Positions 5,702 to 12,852 of a stretch of 18,686 nucleotides of DNA are shown piece by piece; positions within the stretch are counted from its first letter, which is position 1, and every line of letters begins with the position of its first letter. The stretch spans positions 1 through 18,686 of the forward strand of contig JBGOUJ010000081.1 of assembly GCA_041477005.1 (NCBI GenBank), in the 5' to 3' direction. The notes below the pieces were generated by a model, which worked only from the letters and a program-made list of their open reading frames with translations, did no database searches and was not told the origin of the DNA. The position numbers were made by a program, and so were the translations under genes. The stretch is from JBGOUJ01 sp041477005 (GTDB taxonomy: Bacteria > Acidobacteriota > Terriglobia > Bryobacterales > JACQDG01).

Positions 5702-8359
5702 CTACGGCGAGACCGTCACTTGCGTTGCCGCCGAAGCGCCGTCGCCGTTCGAAAGTGTGAAGGAGAAAGAGCGAATGGTGTTGATGTCGCCATCGACCGT
5801 AAACGGCACGGTGAGGTTGAACAGGCCGCCGAAGAGCGCCGCCGCGGTGCTGTTAAAAAAGTTTGCGAAGGCCGTGCCGACGTTCACCGGCAGATTGTTG
5901 ATTCGCAGCGTGGCGCCGGAAGCGCCCGTGAACTGGCCGTCGAACAGGTTCACCTCGCGGGTGGTCGCAAAGCCGACGATAACCACCTGGAACCCGCTGC
6001 TGCTGCGGTTGGCGAGAGTGGCGCTGCTGATCACGGGTCCGGACCGGTTGATGGTGACCGAGCCGCTCGGCGGCGTGGGCGGGGTGACATCGTTGCCGGC
6101 GGCGTCCGCGAACGTCGCCGCAAAGCGGACGGCCCCGGCCACGGTCCCGGATTGAAACGCGATCTGATTGGCGCTGCCGAACAGTGCTGCGGTGGCGCCG
6201 GCCGGGAGGGTGAAATTGATGCTCCTGCCGCCGCCGGCGAACTGAATGGCCGGGTCGTCAGGAGCCCCCAGCGCGTTGGACCCGAAAGTCAGGGTCAGGC
6301 GGCCCGTGAGCGGCGTCTTGTAGCTCTGCCCGAGCGTCACCCCGACGTTCGGCTGTTGGGCCGGGCCGACCGTGCCGCCGGTTCCGTTGATCGTGGCGCC
6401 CGTCACCACTCCTGTTCCAATGAGGCTGAAGGTGCTGCTGTCGATGTTCAGCGTGGCGTTGGTCAGGCGTGGGAGGTCCGGGAGGAACCGCACCACGAAG
6501 CTGAGGCTGCCTCCCGGCGGTACCGACGCCGGCAGCTTCGGCAGGTTCTCCAGGGCGAACACCGGGTCGTTAGTGGTAATGCTATTAACACTGGCGACCA
6601 CCCCTGCGCTGTTGTTGAGATCGACCTCAATCGTGTTGCTCGATCCGACCAGCGTGCGGGGCAACGAAATCGTTCCACCCGGCAAGACGGGAGCGCAGGT
6701 CGCTCCGCTCTTCACGCAGGGCGGTGGGGCCGGCGCCAAAACGCCCCGGCCCGCCAGCGTCAGGCTGCGGCTCACGCCGGTAGCGGCGAACGTCGCCGTG
6801 CCCTGCAACGAGCCGGCGGCGGTGGGCGCGAAAGAGATGCTGACCTGCTGGGACTTGCCGGCCGTCAGGCTGAATGAACCCGGCGACACGGCGAACGGCC
6901 CGCCCGCCGCTGTGGCGGTCACGTCGCACTGTCCCCCTCCCGAGTCCGTGACGGTGACGCTCTGCGTCGCCGAGGATTGCACCCCCACATCGCCGAAATC
7001 CAAACTCGAGGTCGGCGAAAGCGACAGGTCGCACGCTTGCCCCTGTCCTTTCACTGCCAGCGTCACCGTAGTGGTGAAAGCGACCGTAGTGCTGAGAGCG
7101 GCGGAGGGTGGCCCCGAGGTGGCCAGCGTAGCCAGCGTAAAGGTGATGACGCCCGTCTGCGGCCCGACCGACGGCGGCTTGAAGTTGAGGTTGAACGATT
7201 GCGACTTGCTGCCGCCCAGCGTAAACGAAGCCGGGCTGAAGAGGAAGCTGGAATTGCTGCTCGATACCGTGCCGTTGAGGCTGACCGTCGAGTTGTTGGT
7301 CAGCGTGGCGGTCTGCGGCGGCTGCGAAGTGGTTCCAACCGCCACGTTCCCGAAATCGATGGAGGTGGGGCTGATGGTGGGAGCCACGACGGCGCCCGTG
7401 CCCGTTACCGAGAGCGTTCGGACTATTGGACAAGACGGGTCGCTGCCGGTGAACGCAAGGGTAAGTGTTGAGGTGACGCTCCCGGCCGACGAGGGCGTGA
7501 ATGTAATCTGCGTGTCGCCGTTGCTGGAAACCGGAGTCGCGGCAAAGACGCTGTTACCGCTCGAGACCTGGAAGCTGCCCGAGACGGGAGGGTTGGTCGC
7601 CAGGTGGACCGTTTGGCCGGCCGACGTGGTCCCTAGAACCACAGTGCCGAAGTCGATCGTGTTCGGCGTCACAGTCAGGTCGACGCCCACTCCGCCGAGG
7701 GCGATCGTCACCGTCTGGATCGTGGCGCCCTGCTGCGAGGCGATGATGGTGAGAGAGCCGGAAGCGCTGCCTTGAGCCGGCGGCTTAAAAGTCACAGCTA
7801 CGTTTTGGTTGGTGAACGCGCTGAAGCTTGTCTGACTCACGCTGAAGCCGCTACCTGAAGCAGTCAGGCTGAAGTCGAGAGGCACGAGCGGCGTGATCGT
7901 CACGGCTTGGGATGCATTACAGCCGAGGAGAACGTTACCGAAGCTCAAACTGGCAGGTGACACCGAGAAAGGCGCAGACCCCGTGCCGGTCAAGGAGACA
8001 GTCTGGGTGAACGGTGCGGCGCTGAAGGAAGACATGCCGGTCACAGTGATCTTGCCGTTGAAATTGGCGAGAGCATCCGGTGCGAAGGCGACCGCTATGG
8101 TCACCGGCTCTCCTGCACTGAGAAAAAAAGAACCGGCGGGAACATTAAACAAGACGAATTCGTGGAGATCAGAGCTGATGGATGTGATGGTGATGGCGCT
8201 GTTGGGCGCAGCCGTGAGCGTAACAGCGCGAGCCGTGGTGATGGTCCCAGCTACGACATTTCCAAAACTAATAGCGCCGGGCGTGACGGTGAAGGGCGCC
8301 TGGGCGCAGAGCGTACCGGTTGCGGCCACGGCCATCGCCAACCACCCCGCGCGCCTCAT
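5702..8359 (-). CDS. Exported choice-of-anchor D / ASH-type Ig-repeat protein
   Basis: This 885-aa protein starts with a signal peptide (MRRAGWLAMAVAATGTLCA, cut near residue 19-20). Five clear beta-sandwich repeats of about 100 residues follow, at roughly 22-127, 130-226, 227-324, 327-440 and 443-540. Each opens with a variant of SPxSxxFGxVxxGT and ends with a GTG- or GRG-like turn, as in choice-of-anchor D/ASPM-SPD2-Hydin-like domains. A degenerate sixth lies around 548-655, and a different C-terminal module runs to 885. The protein is rich in Ser, Thr and Gly and poor in charge, typical of extracellular surface proteins. GGAG precedes the ATG at 8359, which overlaps the upstream stop by ATGA. 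No enzyme motif is seen; a structural or adhesive role is inference. Stop is TAG. Confidence 0.88.
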   Translation of the reverse strand: MRRAGWLAMAVAATGTLCAQAPFTVTPGAISFGNVVAGTITTARAVTLTAAPNSAITITSISSDLHEFVLFNVPAGSFFLSAGEPVTIAVAFAPDALANFNGKITVTGMSSFSAAPFTQTVSLTGTGSAPFSVSPASLSFGNVLLGCNASQAVTITPLVPLDFSLTASGSGFSVSQTSFSAFTNQNVAVTFKPPAQGSASGSLTIIASQQGATIQTVTIALGGVGVDLTVTPNTIDFGTVVLGTTSAGQTVHLATNPPVSGSFQVSSGNSVFAATPVSSNGDTQITFTPSSAGSVTSTLTLAFTGSDPSCPIVRTLSVTGTGAVVAPTISPTSIDFGNVAVGTTSQPPQTATLTNNSTVSLNGTVSSSNSSFLFSPASFTLGGSKSQSFNLNFKPPSVGPQTGVITFTLATLATSGPPSAALSTTVAFTTTVTLAVKGQGQACDLSLSPTSSLDFGDVGVQSSATQSVTVTDSGGGQCDVTATAAGGPFAVSPGSFSLTAGKSQQVSISFAPTAAGSLQGTATFAATGVSRSLTLAGRGVLAPAPPPCVKSGATCAPVLPGGTISLPRTLVGSSNTIEVDLNNSAGVVASVNSITTNDPVFALENLPKLPASVPPGGSLSFVVRFLPDLPRLTNATLNIDSSTFSLIGTGVVTGATINGTGGTVGPAQQPNVGVTLGQSYKTPLTGRLTLTFGSNALGAPDDPAIQFAGGGRSINFTLPAGATAALFGSANQIAFQSGTVAGAVRFAATFADAAGNDVTPPTPPSGSVTINRSGPVISSATLANRSSSGFQVVIVGFATTREVNLFDGQFTGASGATLRINNLPVNVGTAFANFFNSTAAALFGGLFNLTVPFTVDGDINTIRSFSFTLSNGDGASAATQVTVSP

Positions 8360-9381
8360 GGCCGGCTCCTTTCACGCGGGGGGAGCGGCCGCGGAGCGCC
8401 GGAGGCGACGAACAGAAGACGCGGCGCCGGTGTTCCGGCGTCCAGCAGGAGCATGGGATCGCCCGAGGGCGCGTTCAATCGGAAGACAGAACTTCCGTTG
8501 AGGCGATACATCCCGGCCACGGCGCAGGAGCAAGGCAGCAGCGCGGGCGGGCCGCCGTCGAGGTCGAGCAGGGCGATGGCTGTGCGCGTGGCGGCGAGCA
8601 CCCGCCGAGTCTGGCCCGCCGCGGCCACGGCGATCGGCCCGGAGAGGCCGTCGCTCGCCCCGGCCAGCTTCAGGCGCTCCGCCGCGCCCGTGACATCCCT
8701 AATCCACACGACCTCGTCGCGACCGGCGTCGGCGATCAGGGCGTCTCGCGAGTTTTCGAAGAAGCTGAGCCCGGTCGCGGAGCCGAGGGTGGTCACCAGC
8801 GCGGGTGCCGCGAGGCCCCCGCCGGCAGCGTACAGGTTTTGGCCGGCCGCCAGCAACACGATGCCGTCGTCGCTCACCGCCAGGGCCGCGACCGGCGCCG
8901 GCAGCCAGGAAACGTCCAGGACGCCGGGCGCCGGATTCAGGGGCAAACCAGTGATCACCCGCACCGCTTGTTTATCTTGATAGTACAGAGCGGCGGCGGA
9001 ACCGGTGGGGCTAAGCGCCATCCGGCTGGGGGCGCCCTCGGCGAGCTGGGCGGCGATCTTTCCTGCCGGCAGCCCGACCAGCACCACCGCGGCCGGCTCG
9101 GCCGTCAGCCCCAGGGCGTAGTCCTGACGGGGGGAAACCTCGGCCCCGCGAAGCGCTACGCCGGTGTCCACCAGCGCCCCCAGCGTCGAGGAGCCGGGAA
9201 TGCCCAGGATGGACCGCAGCCCGCCCAGCGAGGGGTCGAAGAAATATCCCAGGACAGGGCCGCTGATGGAGGTCTCGATCGGGGAGGCAGCCAGGCCGGG
9301 ACTCGGCAGAATGACCGGCAAAACGCTCAGCAAAGCGCTCCACGAAATCTGGACCAAGGCCTTCGGATAACGCAGTCTCAT
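8356..9381 (-). CDS. Exported hypothetical protein, probably beta-propeller-like
   Basis: This 341-aa protein has an N-terminal signal sequence (residues about 1-32, hydrophobic SWSALLSVLPVILPSPGLAA). The mature part carries repeated short strands such as SRMALSPTGSAAALYY, VAALAVSDDGIVLLAA and GPIAVAAAGQTRRVLAA, spaced about 40-50 residues apart. That is the pattern of degenerate WD40/TolB-like blades. Two cysteines (CSC near residue 288) interrupt one strand. It starts 10 bp after the Ig-like gene and overlaps the 885-aa gene by 4 bp, so the three should be co-transcribed and the last two translationally coupled. An AAAGGT motif precedes the ATG. The propeller call is from pattern only; function is unknown. 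Confidence 0.75.
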   Translation of the reverse strand: MRLRYPKALVQISWSALLSVLPVILPSPGLAASPIETSISGPVLGYFFDPSLGGLRSILGIPGSSTLGALVDTGVALRGAEVSPRQDYALGLTAEPAAVVLVGLPAGKIAAQLAEGAPSRMALSPTGSAAALYYQDKQAVRVITGLPLNPAPGVLDVSWLPAPVAALAVSDDGIVLLAAGQNLYAAGGGLAAPALVTTLGSATGLSFFENSRDALIADAGRDEVVWIRDVTGAAERLKLAGASDGLSGPIAVAAAGQTRRVLAATRTAIALLDLDGGPPALLPCSCAVAGMYRLNGSSVFRLNAPSGDPMLLLDAGTPAPRLLFVASGAPRPLPPRERSRP

Positions 9382-9391
9382 GTCCGACCTT

Positions 9392-10015
9392 TCAGCGTGC
9401 TGGAGCGGAAACCGTCGGCGTTCCGGCGGTAACAGTTGTAGTCTGCGGACCGGCCGGCGTGGTTGCCGGCGCGGGCTTGTTGCCGCTGCGCGTGGCCGCG
9501 ATCGCGCCGCCCGCGGCGCCCCCGGCGATCACCAACAGCAAGACGATTACCTTGGCGGAAATCCCACCCCCAGCCGCGGCCGCCGCCGCGAGGGCGTTGG
9601 TCTGGCTGATAGTGGCGCTGGCCGTCCGCCCCTGGTAGGAGGCGTTAACCCGGATTTGCAGATTCCCTTGCACGCCGTTGGGCTTGAGCCCGGTCGCGAC
9701 CGCCCGGCCCTGCGCGTTGGTCATAACGGTCATGCTGGTTTGCCCGTTGGCAAACACGCCGCTCGGGCCCTGACTCGGCAGGGCAAACAGAACCACAGCG
9801 CCCGCCACCGGCTTATGGTTTTCATCCTCCACCTGGACGATCGGCTCCCGCGCCGTGCGCTGGCGGATGTTGTTAATGGCTCCCTCGCCTTCAAGAATCA
9901 CGATTTGAAGCTTCGGCGCCTGCTCGGCCTGCCCGCCCTCGACCGGCAGGGCGCCGCCAAGGACGAGCGAGCCGGCCAGGCCGACCGACAACCAGCGCTT
10001 GCTCCGCTCCAACAT
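9392..10015 (-). CDS. Exported Ig-like domain protein with C-terminal membrane segment
   Basis: The 207-aa protein has a signal sequence (residues about 1-30), one Ig-like/Big-1-type domain at about 35-140 (REPIVQVEDENHKPVAGAVV is the most typical stretch, with a TNAQGRA turn later), an Ala/Gly linker, a membrane segment at about 153-174 and a short Pro/Thr-rich tail. I chose ATG 10015 because GGAGG lies 8 nt upstream; the in-frame ATG at 10021 is only 2 nt from that site. It is the first gene of the three-gene envelope run. Proteins of this shape recur in acidobacterial genomes without known function. A scaffold or anchor role for the other two exported proteins is inference. Confidence 0.8.
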   Translation of the reverse strand: MLERSKRWLSVGLAGSLVLGGALPVEGGQAEQAPKLQIVILEGEGAINNIRQRTAREPIVQVEDENHKPVAGAVVLFALPSQGPSGVFANGQTSMTVMTNAQGRAVATGLKPNGVQGNLQIRVNASYQGRTASATISQTNALAAAAAAGGGISAKVIVLLLVIAGGAAGGAIAATRSGNKPAPATTPAGPQTTTVTAGTPTVSAPAR

Positions 10016-10080
10016 TCGCATCGCCTCCAGGGCTCAAGAATATTATGACCGAACAGGCGGGAAAAGAACAGAAAACTTTT

Positions 10081-10111
10081 TAACCACAGATCCACACCGA
10101 TAACACGGATC
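10081..10111. repeat. Widespread intergenic repeat with CACAGAT-like units
   Basis: Three related units of 8-10 bp follow one another: CCACAGAT (10084-10091), CCACACCGAT (10092-10101) and AACACGGAT (10102-10110). From general knowledge, strings of this kind (ATCCGTGTT...CTGTGGTT on the other strand) are scattered through non-coding DNA of many environmental bacteria with no agreed function. Here it separates the sensor kinase gene from the envelope cassette. Confidence 0.55.
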
Positions 10112-10158
10112 CCGGCAGAAATGTTTTATCTGTAGGCAAGCGGTGTTCCTCGGTGGCT

Positions 10159-11571
10159 CTAGCCCGTGCTGGGGAGCTGGACCGTGAAGACGCTGCCGCT
10201 GCCCAGCTTGCTGGCCACGCTGATCGAGCCGCCGTGGGCGTCTACGATCCACTTGGAGATGCTCAGGCCCAGGCCCGAGCCGGGAACCTGGCGGGAGCGG
10301 GAGCGATCGGTGCGGAAGAAGCGGTCGAAGATGTGGGGCAGGTCTTTCTCGGCGATGCCGCAGCCGGAATCTTCAACCTTCAAAGTGGGGCCGCCGCCGT
10401 TCTTTTCCAGCAGCAGCCGGACGGTCTGGCCCGGCGAACTGTGCTTGATGGCGTTGTCGAGCAGGTTCAGCATCAACTGGCTCAGCCGGATCGAGTCTCC
10501 GGTGACCCGCACTCCCGGCTCGATGGAGGCCTCGAGCGTCACCTTTTTGTCTTCGGCGAGCACCTGGACGGTCTCCACAATGCTGCCGGCCAGATCGGAA
10601 AGCGCCACGGTCTCGCGGCGCACCTCCAGCGCTCCCGCCTCACCCTGGGCCACCGTGAGCAGATCGTTGACGATGGCGGTGATGCGGTTGATTTCCTCGA
10701 GGTTGGAGCGCAGCACCTGGCGCAGCTCCTCGGCCGAGCTGTGCCGCAGCAGCGCCACCTCGGCCTCCCCGCGCATGGCGGTCAGCGGCGTGCGCAGCTC
10801 GTGGGCGGCGTCGAAGGAAAAATTGCGGGCCTGCTCGAAGCTGGCCTGCAGCCGCTCCAGCATCTCGTTGAAGGTTTGGGCCAGCTCGTCCAGCTCATCC
10901 TTCACGCCGCGGACCGGAATGCGCTGGTTCAGGCCCTGGGCCGAAATCTGCCGCGCCGCCTGGGTGATCTCGGTGACCGGCTGCAAGGAGCCCCGCGCCA
11001 GGATCCAGCCGCCCAACGCCGCCAGCGAGACCATCAGCGGCCCGCCCGCCAGCAGGAACAGCCGCAGGTTTTCGAAAGCCTCGTCCATGGCCTTGAGCGG
11101 GTAGCCGATGCGCACGAAGTATTCCTGGCCGCTTTCATCGTGCAGCGGCAGGATGGCCATGCGGAAGCGCTCGTTCTCGGAAGTGAAGGTCGTAAAAACC
11201 GGGTTGTCGGCCGATAGCTTCCGGGAAATCGGTATATTATTGTGCGGCCCTTTCTTGGGCGTCCGGAAGCGGGGCGACGGCTTCAGGATCTTCCCCTTCT
11301 GATCGGTGATCTCGGAGTGGAAGTAGGCGGTGCGCAGCTCTTGCGAAGCCACCTCCTCCACCGCCTGACGGAGCATCGGCTCGCCTTCCACGATCACCAG
11401 CTCCGGCAGCAACAGCCTGGCCCGGTGGATCAGCTCCTGGTCCACGTAAAGAGCCGTCAGGTGCCGCAACCCGGAATACAAACCCACGCTGAAGACGGTA
11501 AACAGCAGCGAGAACGCCACCGTGTGCTGCACGGTGATGCGGGAGCGAACGGTTCTAAGAAGCCGCGTCAT
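10159..11571 (-). CDS. Two-component sensor histidine kinase (CusS/heavy-metal-sensor type)
   Basis: The 470-aa inner-membrane sensor has TM1 at about 15-35, a periplasmic region at about 38-168, TM2 at about 170-192, a HAMP domain at about 193-243, the H-box FDAAHELRTPL with phospho-acceptor His258, the N-box LLDNAIKHS at 370-378, G1 VEDSGCGI near 399-406 and G2 GSGLGLSI at 431-438. It autophosphorylates and passes phosphate to the regulator encoded 29 bp upstream. The architecture resembles heavy-metal sensors such as CusS, but the periplasmic part shows no obvious metal-ligand cluster, so the signal is unknown. No efflux genes adjoin it; the nearest downstream genes encode the envelope cassette. 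The stop is TAG, with an in-frame TAA after ten further codons. Confidence 0.93.
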   Translation of the reverse strand: MTRLLRTVRSRITVQHTVAFSLLFTVFSVGLYSGLRHLTALYVDQELIHRARLLLPELVIVEGEPMLRQAVEEVASQELRTAYFHSEITDQKGKILKPSPRFRTPKKGPHNNIPISRKLSADNPVFTTFTSENERFRMAILPLHDESGQEYFVRIGYPLKAMDEAFENLRLFLLAGGPLMVSLAALGGWILARGSLQPVTEITQAARQISAQGLNQRIPVRGVKDELDELAQTFNEMLERLQASFEQARNFSFDAAHELRTPLTAMRGEAEVALLRHSSAEELRQVLRSNLEEINRITAIVNDLLTVAQGEAGALEVRRETVALSDLAGSIVETVQVLAEDKKVTLEASIEPGVRVTGDSIRLSQLMLNLLDNAIKHSSPGQTVRLLLEKNGGGPTLKVEDSGCGIAEKDLPHIFDRFFRTDRSRSRQVPGSGLGLSISKWIVDAHGGSISVASKLGSGSVFTVQLPSTG

Positions 11572-11600
11572 AGGCGTGGCGGCCGGGGCCCACCTCTATT

Positions 11601-12296
11601 TTACGCTACCGACTCATGTTCGGGCTCGTTGGCCGAGATGCGGTAACCTACGCCTCGCACGCTGTGGATCAGCTTGCGTCCGAAGTTGCGGTCGATCTTG
11701 TTGCGCAGGTGATTGATGTAGACGTCGATGACGTTGGTGAAGCTGTCGAAGCTGGAATCCCACACGTGCTCGGCGATCATGCCCCGTGTTACGGCGTGGT
11801 TGGCGTTGCGCATGAGGTATTCGAGCAGGCTGTATTCCTTGTTGGAAAGCTCGATGGGTTTGCCGCCCCGCGTCACCCGGCGGCGCGCCGAATCGAGCAC
11901 CAGGTCGTCCACTCGCAGCTCGGCGGCCGACTCCCGCACGCCCCGCCGCAGCAACGCCCTTACGCGGGCGATCAGCTCGGCCAGCGCGAACGGCTTGACC
12001 AGGTAATCGTCGGCGCCCAGATCCAGGCCCCGGACCCGGTCCTCCACCGTCCCCCGCGCCGTCAGCACCAACACCGGCAGGCCCGGTTTGTGCGACCGCA
12101 GCCGGCGCAGCACCTGAAACCCGTCCATCTTCGGCAGCATGATGTCGAGGATGACCAGGTCGTAATCGGTGGCTTCGGCGAGATAACACCCCTCCTCGCC
12201 TTCATGGCTCACATCCACTGCGTAGGAGGTCTCTTCCAAGGCGCTCCGGATGAAACTGGCGACCTTCAACTCGTCTTCCACCAGGAGGATGCGCAC
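11601..12296 (-). CDS. OmpR/PhoB-family response regulator
   Basis: This 231-aa regulator has a receiver domain at about 1-115 with acidic pocket Glu7-Asp8, phospho-acceptor Asp51 (LVILDIMLP), Thr79 and Lys101 (LVKPF). A C-terminal winged-helix DNA-binding domain follows at about 125-222, ending with the typical NVIDVYINHLRNKID and RGVGYRI motifs. It starts with GTG at 12296 (VRILLVEDE) and has only a weak ribosome site. It precedes its partner kinase by 29 bp and both should share one mRNA. An intrinsic terminator lies about 65 bp upstream of the start, so the pair must have its own promoter in that gap. Confidence 0.95.
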   Translation of the reverse strand: MRILLVEDELKVASFIRSALEETSYAVDVSHEGEEGCYLAEATDYDLVILDIMLPKMDGFQVLRRLRSHKPGLPVLVLTARGTVEDRVRGLDLGADDYLVKPFALAELIARVRALLRRGVRESAAELRVDDLVLDSARRRVTRGGKPIELSNKEYSLLEYLMRNANHAVTRGMIAEHVWDSSFDSFTNVIDVYINHLRNKIDRNFGRKLIHSVRGVGYRISANEPEHESVA

Positions 12297-12362
12297 GACC
12301 GTACTCGGGAAATGGCGCCCGCAGCGCCCTGATATGATCTTAACGCGGCTGGGGGAACTACG

Positions 12363-12388
12363 AAAAGGTGGGACCGCAGTCCCCCACC
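12363..12388 (-). terminator. Intrinsic terminator after the lysine-rich peptide gene
   Basis: Read on the minus strand, GGTGGG (12388-12383) pairs with CCCACC (12372-12367), with further G-C pairing possible inside the loop, followed at once by TTTT (12366-12363). The motif GGGACCGCAGT occurs twice, at 12370-12380 and 12404-12414, the second overlapping the stop codon of the small gene. This separates the lysine-rich peptide gene from the regulator gene. Confidence 0.65.
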
Positions 12389-12413
12389 AGCCAGAAGGTC
12401 TCGGGGACCGCAG

Positions 12414-12581
12414 TTACGACTTCGGCGCTGCGTCGTCTGTCTTCTTCTTCTTCTTGCTTCCCTTCTTCTTGTCGGTCTTCTTATCCGGCTCGTCTCCCGC
12501 AGCCTTGAGGGACGGGATCACGGTCAGCGACAGCGTGAGCACCATCACCGGCAGCATGAACAGGCTAAACAGTTTCTTCAT
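12414..12581 (-). CDS. Small exported lysine-rich protein (55 aa)
   Basis: The peptide has a classical signal sequence (MKKLFSLFMLPVMVLTLSLT, likely cut after SLKA near residue 30). The mature part is only about 25 residues, dominated by Lys, Asp and Gly, with a KKKGSKKKKK core. TAGGAGA sits 7 nt before the ATG at 12581. A longer frame reaching 12668 has no ribosome site at its start and its extra N-terminal residues look random. The product is probably periplasmic or extracellular and very basic; binding to acidic envelope polymers is speculation. It is transcribed alone, with a terminator behind it, and its upstream region faces the peptidase gene. Confidence 0.75.
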   Translation of the reverse strand: MKKLFSLFMLPVMVLTLSLTVIPSLKAAGDEPDKKTDKKKGSKKKKKTDDAAPKS

Positions 12582-12608
12582 GGTTTGTCTCCTAAGAATT
12601 CGGCCGCT

Positions 12609-12638
12609 ATTGTTAGCGAACCAAGCCCAGTTTGCCAA
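12609..12638 (-). promoter_or_regulatory. Possible promoter of the lysine-rich peptide gene
   Basis: On the minus strand TTGGCA (12638-12633, 5 of 6 matches to -35) is followed after 18 bp by AACAAT (12614-12609, 4 of 6 to -10). The start would fall near 12602, giving a leader of about 20 nt that includes the ribosome site. Plausible spacing but weak boxes. Confidence 0.35.
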
Positions 12639-12661
12639 CGGGAGATGAAGCCTCGATGAAA

Positions 12662-12687
12662 CAAACATTAAAAATCATTCATGTTTG
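12662..12687. promoter_or_regulatory. AT-rich dyad, candidate operator
   Basis: CAAACAT (12662-12668) and ATGTTTG (12681-12687) form a perfect 7-bp dyad around a 12-bp AT-rich centre. It lies upstream of the lysine-rich peptide gene and in the shared region with the divergent peptidase gene. The spacing suits a dimeric regulator, but no regulator can be named. Confidence 0.3.
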
Positions 12688-12774
12688 ACTGGCAGACGGG
12701 GGTGCCATCCGGCAGTCCTCGGGAGCTTCAAGAGGGCTGAGGGTCGTATGGGGCCCGACGCCCGCCGGCTCCGC

Positions 12775-12812
12775 TTGCCGGCCCTGCCGGCATGGAAAGG
12801 CAAGGCCGGCAA
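12775..12812. repeat. 9-bp inverted repeat upstream of the peptidase gene
   Basis: TTGCCGGCC (12775-12783) pairs perfectly with GGCCGGCAA (12804-12812) around a 20-nt loop. It ends 40 bp before the peptidase ATG and would form a strong hairpin in a leader RNA if transcription starts further upstream. The rest of 12582-12852 shows no gene. Confidence 0.4.
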
Positions 12813-12852
12813 CACGCCCGGTCCGCGGGTGTCCCTGGTAGAATCTACGGCC

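Noticed and set aside
5323..5760. Plus-strand open frame across the palindromic element
   Set aside because: It reads through inverted repeats and antisense to the enolase-family scrap; the product looks random.
5684..7775. Two long plus-strand open frames opposite the 885-aa repeat protein
   Set aside because: The minus strand has a signal peptide, ribosome site and regular Ig-like repeats; the plus frames mirror its codon bias.
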